Assembly (NCBI RefSeq): GCF_009193255.1
Contig: NZ_WACG01000001.1
Span: 1,240,001-1,304,000, forward strand
Reading direction: 5' to 3'
DNA from: Arthrobacter koreensis
GTDB taxonomy: Bacteria > Actinomycetota > Actinomycetes > Actinomycetales > Micrococcaceae
DNA length: 64,000 bases
Shown here: positions 16,491 to 24,741 of the stretch, one piece after another
Layout: every line of letters starts with the position of its first letter
Numbering within the stretch: the first letter of the stretch is position 1
Translations under genes and position numbers: made by a program
Notes under the pieces: model-generated
Databases searched by the model: none
What the model saw: only the letters and a program-made list of their open reading frames with translations
Told to the model about the DNA's origin: nothing

Positions 16491-16877
16491 CTAGGCGCGC
16501 GGCTTCCTGGCGGATTCCTTCTTGAGCCGCTGGTTTTCGGCGCGGACGGCCGCGAAGCTGGCCCTTTCAGCAACAAGCCATTCCGGCGGCGAGGCGAGCA
16601 GCTCGTTGATCTGTTCGGTTGTCAGCGGGTCCGTGATGCCGCCGCGCGCAAGTCCGCCAATGGAGATGTTCAGTTTCTGGGCGACCACGGGCCGCGGGTG
16701 CGGGCCGTTGCGGCGCAGTTCCGCCAGCCATTCCGGCGGCGTGGACTGCATCTCGTCCAGCTGTGCCCGGGTCACCGGGTTGTCCTGGAACTCCTGGGGA
16801 GCAGCCGGAAGGTAGATGCCCAGCTTCTTGGCAGCCGTCTCAGGCTTCATGGACTGGGAAGATTTTTGGGGGGTCAT
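16491..16877 (-). CDS. DUF5997-family protein with internal duplication
   Basis: 128 aa, small and soluble, with a basic tail. I recognise it as DUF5997, of unknown function. The sequence shows an internal duplication with a 50-residue period: K18-L-G-I matches K68-L-N-I, NPVTRAQLDEM (33-43) matches DPLTTEQINEL (83-93), and PPEWL (47-51) matches PPEWL (97-101). Each unit looks like a small helical module. It is divergent from the LysR-type ligand-binding protein, with only 53 bp between the starts, which suggests shared control or joint function. A DNA-binding role is possible but unproven. Confidence 0.85.
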   Translation of the reverse strand: MTPQKSSQSMKPETAAKKLGIYLPAAPQEFQDNPVTRAQLDEMQSTPPEWLAELRRNGPHPRPVVAQKLNISIGGLARGGITDPLTTEQINELLASPPEWLVAERASFAAVRAENQRLKKESARKPRA

Positions 16878-16930
16878 GGTTAAAGGGTATCCGCAGGGCC
16901 GCGGGAGAAGTGTTGGGCTAGGGTGAACAG

Positions 16931-17677
16931 GTGTCCCAAGCGCCCCCTCAGCCGTCGAGTACGGCCCATTCCCCGTTGAAGATCGCCTACGTCCCGGGTG
17001 TTACCCCGGGTAAGTGGATCTCACGCTGGAATGAACGCCGGGGCCGGGCACTGGACGCGGCGCAGGTCGAAGAGGACCGGATACTCGCGGTGCTCCGGAG
17101 CCGGGAAGCGGACCTGGTGTTCCTCCGCATCCCTGAGGAAGGCTTCGAACGGCCCGCTGACCTGCACGCGATACCGCTCTACCGCGAGCAGCCGGTGGTC
17201 GCCGCACCGAAGGACCATCCGCTCGCGGCGTTTGATGAAGTCCATCTGGCGGACCTCTCCGGTGAGAGCTTCCTGGACGCCGTGGAGCTCGGCTCCCCGG
17301 CCATGGCACTTGAAGTTGCGGCCTCCGGCGCGGGATTGCTGATCCTGCCGATGTCCGTGGCCCGCCTCCACTCCCGCAGGGATGTCATCACGCGTCCCGT
17401 CCAGGGTATGGAAGGGTCACGGATAGCCGTTGCCTGGCTCCAGGAGACCGAGGACCAGGACGTGGACGAATTCATCGGGATTGTCCGCGGCCGGACAGCC
17501 AACAGCTCGCGCCAGCCTTCCTCCCGGCAGGAGCCCGCGAAGAAGACGGCAAGGAAAGCCCCGGCACCCGCCGCCGGTTCCAAGGCCGGGGGTAAGGGAG
17601 CAGGACGGCCGGCGCGTCAGGGGAAACCTGGAGCCGGCCGGACGCCGCGCCGCAAGCCGGGCAAGGGCAGGGCCTGA
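16931..17677 (+). CDS. LysR-type substrate-binding protein lacking the HTH domain
   Basis: 248 aa. Residues 16-185 match the effector-binding domain of LysR regulators (LKIAYVPG start, VVAAPKDHPLA, the GSPAMALEVAASGAGLLILP region). There is no N-terminal helix-turn-helix and no signal peptide, so this is neither a normal LysR regulator nor a secreted binding protein. Instead it ends in a 60-residue Lys/Arg/Ala/Gly/Pro-rich tail (from about 188) of the kind that binds DNA without sequence preference. GTG start with AGGGTG upstream. The divergent neighbour is DUF5997. Function unknown; a split or non-classical regulator is an inference. Confidence 0.85.
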   Translation: MSQAPPQPSSTAHSPLKIAYVPGVTPGKWISRWNERRGRALDAAQVEEDRILAVLRSREADLVFLRIPEEGFERPADLHAIPLYREQPVVAAPKDHPLAAFDEVHLADLSGESFLDAVELGSPAMALEVAASGAGLLILPMSVARLHSRRDVITRPVQGMEGSRIAVAWLQETEDQDVDEFIGIVRGRTANSSRQPSSRQEPAKKTARKAPAPAAGSKAGGKGAGRPARQGKPGAGRTPRRKPGKGRA

Positions 17678-17693
17678 ATTCCGGCACTGCCGG

Positions 17694-18464
17694 CTAGGCG
17701 AGCCAGCCGCGCAGCGAGTTGAAGGCTGCTTCAATGACGCCGTAGATCGCATAGACGGAAACGGGCACCATGATGGCCCACTCCCGCCAGGAACCGGCAC
17801 GGCCAATGATTGGCACCGAGAGGCAGCCGCTGGTTTTCCACAACTTGGACACAAGGGGCATTGATGCGATCTTCCGCGGCCGCTTGATCCGCAGCGGCCA
17901 CAGGATCATGACCCCCTGGTGCGTCAGCAGGTCCCCCACAATGTGCACGGCCACGCCAAGCCCGACGGCGAGGGGGAGCCAACCGTTGTTCTCCGGAGCA
18001 TAGAGGGCAATAAAAACGGAGAGCAGGATGGCCAGGAGCCAGCTCCGTCCGGCCCCGCCGGCAATCTTCAGTGCCTTGAGGGCAAACCCCATCAGCAGGA
18101 TGGACAGGAGTCCTGCCCCAACCTCCACGGTGCCGAGACCTCCCACTTCGGCAGTGAGCTCGCCCAGGGCGCCGGCGAGGGCGACGAACACGGCGAGTCC
18201 CAGCAATGAATGGGTCCCACGCCGGTGACCGCCGCTGATTTGTTCAGTGATCCGCGCGAGGATCCGGGTCAAGGGAGGCAATGAATTGGCTATGGTGCCG
18301 CTGTGGTGGTCCAGGTCCGGGAGCAGCGCGGCCCCAGCGGTCAGCAGGGCTCCGCTGACAACGCCGAGCGGGCTGACCGGATATAGGCCAAGGGCGTAGG
18401 GGGCGGTTGAGGCGACGGCTACCCATGCCGCTGCGCCGCTTGCGGCGTGATGGCCACCCATCAT
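17694..18464 (-). CDS. Membrane-bound metal-dependent hydrolase, YdjM/DUF457 family
   Basis: 256 aa from the ATG at 18464. The start MMGGHHAASGAAAW, the PDLDHHSGT motif (about 50-60) and a late HIVGDLLTHQG with conserved His/Asp are typical of the YdjM/LexA-regulated DUF457 membrane proteins annotated as metal-dependent hydrolases. It has about five to six membrane helices. Substrate unknown. The longer reading to 18521 adds residues without family similarity; GAAGGAAAG precedes the ATG chosen. Confidence 0.85.
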   Translation of the reverse strand: MMGGHHAASGAAAWVAVASTAPYALGLYPVSPLGVVSGALLTAGAALLPDLDHHSGTIANSLPPLTRILARITEQISGGHRRGTHSLLGLAVFVALAGALGELTAEVGGLGTVEVGAGLLSILLMGFALKALKIAGGAGRSWLLAILLSVFIALYAPENNGWLPLAVGLGVAVHIVGDLLTHQGVMILWPLRIKRPRKIASMPLVSKLWKTSGCLSVPIIGRAGSWREWAIMVPVSVYAIYGVIEAAFNSLRGWLA

Positions 18465-18565
18465 GGTGTCTTGCTTTCCTTCCGGGCAGTCCACATCAGC
18501 CGGTTGACCGGCGTACCTCAATACTCCCAGCCGCCTCTGACATCGCCCGAACCGGACCGTGCAGG

Positions 18566-19084
18566 CTAGGAATCCGGGATGATCAGGCCCTCAAGGATCT
18601 GGGTGGAGATGCTGCCGGGAGGATTGAGGAAATCCACCGTCAACCCGTCTTCGTCCGGGTCCAGGGGCTCCAGCGCGGACAGCTGGGAGGGCAGGAGGGA
18701 CACCGGCATCCAATGTCCCCGGCGGGTGGCCATCCTGTCACTGAGCACTTCGGGAGCCCCGTCCAAGTGCACAAACTGCACCCGGCCGTCCGCCCGAGAC
18801 AGGACATCCCGGTAGCTGCGTTTCAGGGCTGAGCAGGCGATGACCGTTGAACGGCCGTTTTTCGCCTGTGTGCTCATCCACTCCCGGATGGATTCGAGCC
18901 ACGGCCAGCGGTCCTCGTCGGAGAGGGGGATGCCCGCGGTCATCGACGCAATGCTGGCCGGGGCATGGAACTCATCGGCTTCGGCAGCGATCCAGCCCAG
19001 GTGCTCCGAAAGCGTGGTGGAAACAGTGGTCTTTCCCGATCCGGCCGCGCCCATAATCACAACGTGGCGGGGCACATGGTTCAC
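18566..19084 (-). CDS. gntK: Gluconokinase
   Basis: 172 aa. P-loop GAAGSGKTT at about residues 11-19, EADEFHAP, a DDERDRWPWL-like region (SDEDRWPWLES), ACSALKRSYRD and FVHLDG are gluconokinase (GntK) signatures. It phosphorylates gluconate to 6-phosphogluconate for the pentose phosphate pathway. The GTG at 19084 is preceded by AGAGGAG six bases upstream; the ATG at 19123 is not. It is divergent from a GntR/FCD regulator 117 bp away. No gluconate permease or 6-phosphogluconate dehydrogenase is next to it. Confidence 0.92.
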   Translation of the reverse strand: MNHVPRHVVIMGAAGSGKTTVSTTLSEHLGWIAAEADEFHAPASIASMTAGIPLSDEDRWPWLESIREWMSTQAKNGRSTVIACSALKRSYRDVLSRADGRVQFVHLDGAPEVLSDRMATRRGHWMPVSLLPSQLSALEPLDPDEDGLTVDFLNPPGSISTQILEGLIIPDS

Positions 19085-19201
19085 GTACTGCTCCTCTGGA
19101 CGACGTTGTCTGGGCACTTTCACCGGACCATAAAGGTATCACCATAGGGTGGCTCCCCGCTGGGTCCGGCACTACGCTTGTCCTGACGGGTCCAGCCCCA
19201 G

Positions 19202-19960
19202 ATGCAGCGTGAAGGACGTGCCTTGCAGGACAGAGAAGTTGTGGAGCAGGTTCGTCCTGCCGCAGAAGTCATGAATAACCGGATCACCGACGTGCTGGGC
19301 CGGGACATCGCCACCGGAGCCCTGGCACCGGGTACCCGGCTGACGCTCGTTGGCTTGCAGGAGAGTTTCGGAGTCTCCCGTACGGTGATCCGCGACTGCA
19401 TGCAGATCCTGGAGGCCCTCAATCTGGTGTACTCGAAGCGGCGAATCGGCATAGTCGTCCAGGAACCGTCCCGCTGGAATGTCTACGATCCGCGGATTAT
19501 CCGCTGGCGGCTTTCCGGACCCGGAAGGAACGAGCAGTTCGAATCGCTTACCGAGCTGCGGATCGCCGTCGAGCCCCTTGCGGCTGCCGGCGCTGCCCGC
19601 CGGGCTTCCCAGGATCAGCGGCAGCGCCTCCTCCAGCTCGCATGCAGGATGCGGGAGCAGGCCGCTGATCCGGAAGCCTTCCTGGCGGCGGATATTGAAT
19701 TCCACACGCTGCTTCTGGATGCCAGCGGCAATGAAATGTTCGCCTCGCTGGGCGGCGTGGTCTCGGAGGTGCTCTCAGGCCGGAGCCGGCAGAACCTCAT
19801 GCCTGAAGGCGGTCCCAGGCCGGAGGCACTGGATGAACACGAGGCCATAGCAGCCGCCGTGGCCCAGGCGGACCCGGCGGCTGCGCGGGCGCGTACGGCA
19901 GACCTCCTCCTGGAAGTGGAGGATGCCATCCTGCGCCGGCACCAGGAGCCCGCACTTTAG
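19202..19960 (+). CDS. GntR-family regulator (FCD/FadR subgroup), likely gluconate repressor
   Basis: 252 aa. N-terminal winged helix-turn-helix (about 24-90: LGRDIATGALAPGTRL...ESFGVSRTVIRDCMQIL...RRIGIVV), then an all-helical FCD ligand domain with the metal-binding pattern DxxFH (DIEFHTLLLDASGN) and later histidine (DEHEAI). It is divergent from gluconokinase, so control of gntK by gluconate is likely but inferred from position. The start is uncertain; ATG at 19271 (MNNRITDV) would also keep the whole HTH. Its stop overlaps the convergent dps stop. Confidence 0.88.
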   Translation: MQREGRALQDREVVEQVRPAAEVMNNRITDVLGRDIATGALAPGTRLTLVGLQESFGVSRTVIRDCMQILEALNLVYSKRRIGIVVQEPSRWNVYDPRIIRWRLSGPGRNEQFESLTELRIAVEPLAAAGAARRASQDQRQRLLQLACRMREQAADPEAFLAADIEFHTLLLDASGNEMFASLGGVVSEVLSGRSRQNLMPEGGPRPEALDEHEAIAAAVAQADPAAARARTADLLLEVEDAILRRHQEPAL

Positions 19961-20454
19961 GTGGTGGGTGCCTTGTCGGCACCCTCGGGGGTTACCACGG
20001 TGGCGGTGGGGGCGAGGTTTTCAGCGTCCACCATCCAGGCGTACTGCTCGAGCTTGCCAATGAACCCGTGCAGGATGTCCGCCGTCGTGGGATCTTCTTC
20101 GTCCACCTGGTCGTGGACATCCCGCATGGTCTGGACCGTGCCGCGGAGGAGGGCTACTACCAGCGTGACGGTGTCCTTGGTGTCCACGAGGCCTGCCGGG
20201 AACGGCGGAAGGGACGTGCCTTCGGCAACCGCAGTGCTGCGACCATCCGGAACCGCCTGCAAAGCACGCATTCGTTCCGCGAGCTCGTCCGCGAACAGCC
20301 GTGCGTCGTCGATGATCTCGTCCAGCTGGAGATGGAGGTCGCGGAAGTTCTTGCCCACTACGTTCCAGTGCGCCTGCTTTCCCTGCAGGTGAAGTTCAAT
20401 CAGGTCTACCAGTACGGCCTGCAGGTTGGTGGTCAGCTGCTGTGATGCCTTCAT
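19957..20454 (-). CDS. dps: Dps-family ferritin-like DNA protection protein
   Basis: 165 aa, one four-helix ferritin-like domain. The ferroxidase-site signature is present: HWNVVGKNFRDLHLQLDE (His, Asp/Glu), then FADELAERM. Dps dodecamers oxidise and store iron and protect DNA in starvation or oxidative stress. The C-terminal tail is short and not strongly basic. The upstream region has a perfect 10-bp palindrome GTAAGCTTAC at 20526-20535, vaguely like an iron-regulator box. Divergent from an SRPBCC gene. Confidence 0.92.
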   Translation of the reverse strand: MKASQQLTTNLQAVLVDLIELHLQGKQAHWNVVGKNFRDLHLQLDEIIDDARLFADELAERMRALQAVPDGRSTAVAEGTSLPPFPAGLVDTKDTVTLVVALLRGTVQTMRDVHDQVDEEDPTTADILHGFIGKLEQYAWMVDAENLAPTATVVTPEGADKAPTT

Positions 20455-20652
20455 TGTTCCTCCTGTATCGACGAATCCAGGACCTGGAGTCCTGCCGGAA
20501 GCGTCCGGCGGAAGCCCGGATATAAGTAAGCTTACCTTCAGCTTGTGATCTGTTGTCCACTTCGTTACCGTGAGGACGGAAGGAGCTAAGGCTCCTTACT
20601 ATCGGAGGTTTGTTCCGCAGGGAACAGCGCAATCCGCGACCGAAGGGACAGT

Positions 20653-21204
20653 ATGAGCACCGTAGAAGAGTCAATTGACGTTGCAGTACCCGTGACCACG
20701 GCCTACAACCAGTGGACACAGTTTGAGTCGTTCCCCCACTTCATGAAGGGCGTGGAGTCCGTCACCCAGCTTTCTGACACCGAGTCCCGCTGGGTCACCA
20801 AAATCGGCGGAGTAGAGCGGACCTTCGACACCAAGATCACCGAACAGCACCCCGACGAGCGGGTGGCCTGGAAGAGCACGGACGGCAAGTCCCAAGCCGG
20901 CGTAGTGACCTTCCACCGCCTCAGCGCCACGGAAACGCGGGTCAGCGTACAGCTGGACTGGGATCCTGAAACGTTCGCCGAGAAGGTGGGCGCCGTGGTG
21001 GGTGCAGATGACCACCGCGTGAAGGGCGACCTCAAGCGGTTCAAGGATTTCATTGAGTCACAGGGTTCCGAGACGGGATCCTGGCGCGGCAACGTGGACG
21101 CTGCCCCAACAGCAGACACCGGCGCGGGACTGAAGGCCGCCCCAACGGCCGATCCTTCCCTCGATGATCCCGAGTCAGGCGGGCCCCGAGCCGCAGGCGT
21201 GTAG
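20653..21204 (+). CDS. SRPBCC (polyketide cyclase/dehydrase-like) protein
   Basis: 183 aa. Residues 1-140 form an SRPBCC/START-like lipid-binding fold (starts VEESIDVAVPVTTAYNQWTQFESFPHFM, with ERVAWKS and a final long helix VKGDLKRFKDFIES). The last 40 residues are low-complexity with a repeated AAPTAD motif. Such proteins bind hydrophobic ligands; the ligand is unknown. AAGGGA precedes the ATG. A 7-bp hairpin (20580-20597, AAGGAGC/GCTCCTT) lies in the leader and could affect translation. Confidence 0.85.
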   Translation: MSTVEESIDVAVPVTTAYNQWTQFESFPHFMKGVESVTQLSDTESRWVTKIGGVERTFDTKITEQHPDERVAWKSTDGKSQAGVVTFHRLSATETRVSVQLDWDPETFAEKVGAVVGADDHRVKGDLKRFKDFIESQGSETGSWRGNVDAAPTADTGAGLKAAPTADPSLDDPESGGPRAAGV

Positions 21205-21232
21205 CTCACGGTTCTGCCTGAAGCGGCACAAA

Positions 21233-21267
21233 AGCCCGGCGCCTTCCCCTGGGAATGACGCCGGGCT
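21233..21267. terminator. Hairpin between convergent SRPBCC and FAD-Rieske genes
   Basis: AGCCCGGCG (21233-21241) pairs with CGCCGGGCT (21259-21267). A short T-rich stretch (GTTGTG) follows on the plus strand and an A/T-poor T-run (TTTTGTGCC) on the minus strand, so it can serve both convergent genes. Confidence 0.75.
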
Positions 21268-21278
21268 GTTGTGTGCGC

Positions 21279-22757
21279 CTACGCCGGATCGAGCCCTCGA
21301 ACCGCAGGTCCCTCGAGCAGCTTGCCGTCTGCTGAGAACCGGGACCCGTGCAGCGGGCAGTCCCAGGAAGCCTCGGCGTCGTTCCAGGTCAGGACACCGT
21401 GCAGGTGGGGGCAGATGGCTGAACGGCGGGTGGTGACCCCGTTGACCGTGCAGACCGCAACCGGGGAGCCGCCCTCCCGCACCACGACTCCCAGGCCCTC
21501 CGGTGGTTCCCCTCCCGCAGTCCGTGAGAGCCCTCCGGCCCAGCCGCTGATCATCTGCAGGCCAACCTCAGCATTGGCCTTCACCGTGGATACTGCATCC
21601 GGGAAGCTCACTTTGGCCTTATACAGCCCTGCGTTGGGGTCCTCCTCACCGAGAATCCTGGCTGCCAGGGACCCGGCGGCAGCCACCCCGTTGGTCATGC
21701 CCCACTTGTTGAAGCCCGTGGCCGCGTAGATGCTGCGGCCGAGCAGGGGAAGTTCACCCACATAGGGGAGCGCGGAAGCCGGGGAATAGTCCTGGGCAGA
21801 CCAGTCATAGCGGGCCTCGTCGACAGCGAAGTGCTGGCGGGTCCATTCATGGAGCCCGGTGACCCGGTCCCTGGTGTGGGCGGACCTCCCAACCGGATGT
21901 CCGTTGCCGCCGGCCAGCAGGTACCTGGTCCCGTTTACCGTCGCCGTCCGCAGTGAACGGGACGGTGAATCAGCCGAGAGGTACATCCCCTCGGGGACGT
22001 CCCCCATGACGGGAAAAGCGCTGGCATAGGACCGCTGGGGTTTAACGACGGCGAAGTATCCGCCGCGGTCCAGGATCGGGATGCCGGTTGCCAGTACAAC
22101 CTGTCCCGCCTCCAGGTCCCCCGGTTCTGTCACCACGCGCACCCTGCCTGAATCTGTATGGTGTACCTCCTTCACCCGGATGCCTTCCACAAGCGTTCCG
22201 GAATGCGACCGGAGCTCGCCGGCCAGGGCTGCCAAGGCCTGGAGGGGGTGGAACTGTGCCTGGCCCGGAAGTTTCAAGGCCGCTTCAACGCGGAAGGGCA
22301 GCTCCGTCTCAGTGGTGCTCTCAACCGGCAGGCCCGCGGCCCGGCACGCGTCCCGTTCCTGGGTGAGTGCGGCGGCGCCGTCGGACGTCACAGCGTATGT
22401 CCAGGCGTCGCGGGTCTCGCAGTCCACGCCGGCCGCGGCACAGAAGGAAAGCAGCCACTCCTGCGCGGTGCGGTTGGCGGCAACATATGCGCGGACAGCG
22501 GATACATCGTGGTGCCGGGCGATCTGGGAGAGCACGGTACCCTGCAGCAGGCTGATCTTGGCCGTGGTGTTGCCGGTGGTCACGGCTCCGGTCCGGCGTG
22601 CTTCCAGGACAGCGACGCGCTGCCCGCCGCGCGCCAGCAGGACGGCGGTGGCCAGGCCGGTCAGGCCGGCGCCCACCACAATCGTGTCGTAGGCTCCGCC
22701 GGGCACAAAGGGGTCGGTTTCAATGGCGGGCGAGGTGTCGAGCCAGAGTGATTCCAT
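21279..22757 (-). CDS. FAD-dependent oxidoreductase with C-terminal Rieske domain
   Basis: 492 aa. N-terminal DAO-type FAD fold with the dinucleotide motif VVGAGLTGLATAVLLARGG (about 27-45). The C-terminal Rieske [2Fe-2S] domain has the ligands CPHLHG and CPLHGSRF (about 445-475). This architecture is the YhfW type found in Bacillus and many Actinobacteria; the electron donor and substrate are unknown. No membrane segment is seen. It is not in an operon: both neighbours are in the opposite direction. Confidence 0.92.
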   Translation of the reverse strand: MESLWLDTSPAIETDPFVPGGAYDTIVVGAGLTGLATAVLLARGGQRVAVLEARRTGAVTTGNTTAKISLLQGTVLSQIARHHDVSAVRAYVAANRTAQEWLLSFCAAAGVDCETRDAWTYAVTSDGAAALTQERDACRAAGLPVESTTETELPFRVEAALKLPGQAQFHPLQALAALAGELRSHSGTLVEGIRVKEVHHTDSGRVRVVTEPGDLEAGQVVLATGIPILDRGGYFAVVKPQRSYASAFPVMGDVPEGMYLSADSPSRSLRTATVNGTRYLLAGGNGHPVGRSAHTRDRVTGLHEWTRQHFAVDEARYDWSAQDYSPASALPYVGELPLLGRSIYAATGFNKWGMTNGVAAAGSLAARILGEEDPNAGLYKAKVSFPDAVSTVKANAEVGLQMISGWAGGLSRTAGGEPPEGLGVVVREGGSPVAVCTVNGVTTRRSAICPHLHGVLTWNDAEASWDCPLHGSRFSADGKLLEGPAVRGLDPA

Positions 22758-22960
22758 GTGCTTCCTTCCTCAGGTTTGGCCTCCACCCCATCTGTCCTAT
22801 GGCCCGGAGTCAAGGGCTTATCCGGATCCGGGGAGCGGGTGCGCCGGGTTCGTAAGCATACTTCCCATGGGGTGGGGGTTGTGCCACAGTTGAAGCGTAG
22901 GTTTTAAGGCCTCCGTCTGGCCGGAGTCCGTGATTCTCCCTTGGAGATAAGGAGTTGGCC

Positions 22961-23464
22961 ATGTCTTATGCAAGCAGCAGCCGAGGGCTTTCCGCCCACA
23001 GGACCAGTGCCCAAATCGCCGCCACGGTATTCGGCGTCATCTTCCTGGTCATTGGGGTTCTCGGCTTTATTCCCGGAATTACCGCGAACTACAGTGCACT
23101 CTATTTCGCAGGTTATGGCTCTGAGGCTGTTCTGCTGGGCCTCTTCCAGGTGTCCATCCTGCACAACGTTGTCCACATGCTGCTTGGTTTTGCCGGCTTG
23201 TGGATGGCCCGGAGCAACTCATCCGCCCGCACCTACCTGATTGGTGCCGGCGTGCTGTACCTGCTCTTGTTTATCTACGGCCTGATCATCCCGCTGAACT
23301 CGGATGCGAACTTTGTCCCGTTGAACTGGGCTGACAACTGGCTGCACCTGGCACTGGCTGCGGTGATGATCATCCTCGGATTCGTGCTTGGATCCGATCG
23401 TTCCCGCGGGGTGGACCGGAGCCCGAGCACCGGATCACCCGGGGAGGGAAGCATTCCCAATTAG
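22961..23464 (+). CDS. DUF4383 membrane protein
   Basis: 167 aa, four hydrophobic helices, with the DUF4383 pattern: a helix rich in V/I/L/G with GFIPGI, a middle NVVHMLLGFAGL and a final NWADNWLHLALAAVMI. Function unknown; the family is common in soil bacteria and often stress-associated. The ATG at 22961 is six bases after AAGGAG (22949-22954); an in-frame TTG two codons earlier is not needed. Monocistronic on this strand. Confidence 0.88.
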   Translation: MSYASSSRGLSAHRTSAQIAATVFGVIFLVIGVLGFIPGITANYSALYFAGYGSEAVLLGLFQVSILHNVVHMLLGFAGLWMARSNSSARTYLIGAGVLYLLLFIYGLIIPLNSDANFVPLNWADNWLHLALAAVMIILGFVLGSDRSRGVDRSPSTGSPGEGSIPN

Positions 23465-23590
23465 GGGCACAGGACGGTAAAGGCGCGGCCGGTTGGACGG
23501 CTGCGCCTTGCGTCGTGTCCAAAACCTTGTTAAGCGTCTATTCCCCGTCCGGGGGGTGCACCATGTAATTTGGAAGCACCCTTATTTTGG

Positions 23591-23677
23591 ATGGAGGCGA
23601 GGCAAGTGCAGTTCCATCATGACCTCATGCTCACTGCGGAGGAGCATACGCCCAGCCGTACCGGAGGTCGCGCGTGA
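23591..23677 (+). CDS. Possible 28-codon leader ORF coupled to the dehydrogenase gene
   Basis: An ATG at 23591 opens 28 codons that end at TGA 23675-23677, overlapping the GTG start of the dehydrogenase-like gene at 23674 (GTGA). An in-frame GTG at 23606 has GGAGG nine bases upstream. The encoded peptide is unremarkable (two adjacent His, otherwise polar). It could couple translation of the operon or be chance. Not recognised. Confidence 0.3.
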   Translation: MEARQVQFHHDLMLTAEEHTPSRTGGRA

Positions 23678-24741
23678 GGCGCCCGGTTCTGCTGGGAGCC
23701 GGGAAGGCAGCCCCGGCCCATGAGAAGACCCTGTCCGAACTTATGGCACTGGCCGCGGACACGGACGGCTCCGCCGTGACGTCCCTGCTGATCCTGAAAC
23801 CGGCCGCGGACGCAGCCCAACTGCCCGGCTCCGGCATGACCCTTGCACTGTGGGAGCTGCTGGCCACGCTGGGAGCCGCCGACCTTACTGCCGCCCGCGT
23901 AGTGGAACCCCATCTGGATGCCCAGGCGATCCTGGCCCAGGCGGCGCTACTGCCGTCCGAAGCCGGAGTGCAGGGTATTGACTTTCATGCCGGGACCTGG
24001 GGCGTCTATGCCGCCGAGGGTCCCGGCCTGGCCCTGCAGGCAGCAGAGCACGACGGCGCTTGGCAGCTTTCCGGCCGCAAGCCCTGGTGTTCGCTGGCGG
24101 ATCAGCTCGACTACGCGGTGGTGACCGCCCACACCGGGAACGGCAACCGGCGGGCCTTCGCGGTGGACCTTCGTGATTCCGGAGTGCAGGTAGCCCCGGC
24201 ACCCTGGATCAGCCGCGGACTGGCGGCCGTAGACAGCAGGGCGGTGGACTTCGACGCCGTACCCGCGGTTCCGGTTGGAAGGGATAACTGGTACCTGGAA
24301 CGTGACGGTTTCGCGTGGGGCGGCATAGGCGTTGCAGCGGTTTGGTACGGAGGTGCCGTGGCCGTAGCCCGACGGCTGTTCCAGGCGAGCCGCGAGCGGA
24401 CACCGGACCAGATTGCCCAGGCACTTATCGGCGCGGCAGACCTCTCCCTGCAGGCTGCCGGGCGAATGCTGGCCAGTGCAGCCGCAGACGTAGACGCCGG
24501 CCGGGCAGCGGGTGAGCAGGGCGCAGTGCTTGCCCAGCGCGTCCGCGGCGTCGTGGCCGACTCCGTGGAACGGGTCCTGGCCGCTGCCGCCCACGGTCTG
24601 GGCCCGGGTCCGCTCACCGCTGAGGAAGAGCACGCCCGCAGGATCGCTGACCTGCAGGTGTACGTTCGCCAGCACCATGCAGAACGCGACCACGCCTCGC
24701 TGGGGAAGCTGCTGCTGGCGCGGGAGGAAGAGCCGTGGTGA
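23674..24741 (+). CDS. Acyl-CoA dehydrogenase-like flavoprotein
   Basis: 355 aa, slightly short for the family. The middle has the ACAD beta-domain pattern (LSGRKPWCSLADQLDYAVV) and the C-terminal half the helical bundle, ending in the conserved-looking run DLQVYVRQHHAERDHASLG. The usual catalytic glutamate region is not obvious, so substrate and even dehydrogenase activity are uncertain. GTG start with CGGAGG six bases upstream. It overlaps the next gene by 7 bp and is the first full gene of a three-gene operon with a deacetylase/methyltransferase and a glycosyltransferase. Confidence 0.82.
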   Translation: MRRPVLLGAGKAAPAHEKTLSELMALAADTDGSAVTSLLILKPAADAAQLPGSGMTLALWELLATLGAADLTAARVVEPHLDAQAILAQAALLPSEAGVQGIDFHAGTWGVYAAEGPGLALQAAEHDGAWQLSGRKPWCSLADQLDYAVVTAHTGNGNRRAFAVDLRDSGVQVAPAPWISRGLAAVDSRAVDFDAVPAVPVGRDNWYLERDGFAWGGIGVAAVWYGGAVAVARRLFQASRERTPDQIAQALIGAADLSLQAAGRMLASAAADVDAGRAAGEQGAVLAQRVRGVVADSVERVLAAAAHGLGPGPLTAEEEHARRIADLQVYVRQHHAERDHASLGKLLLAREEEPW

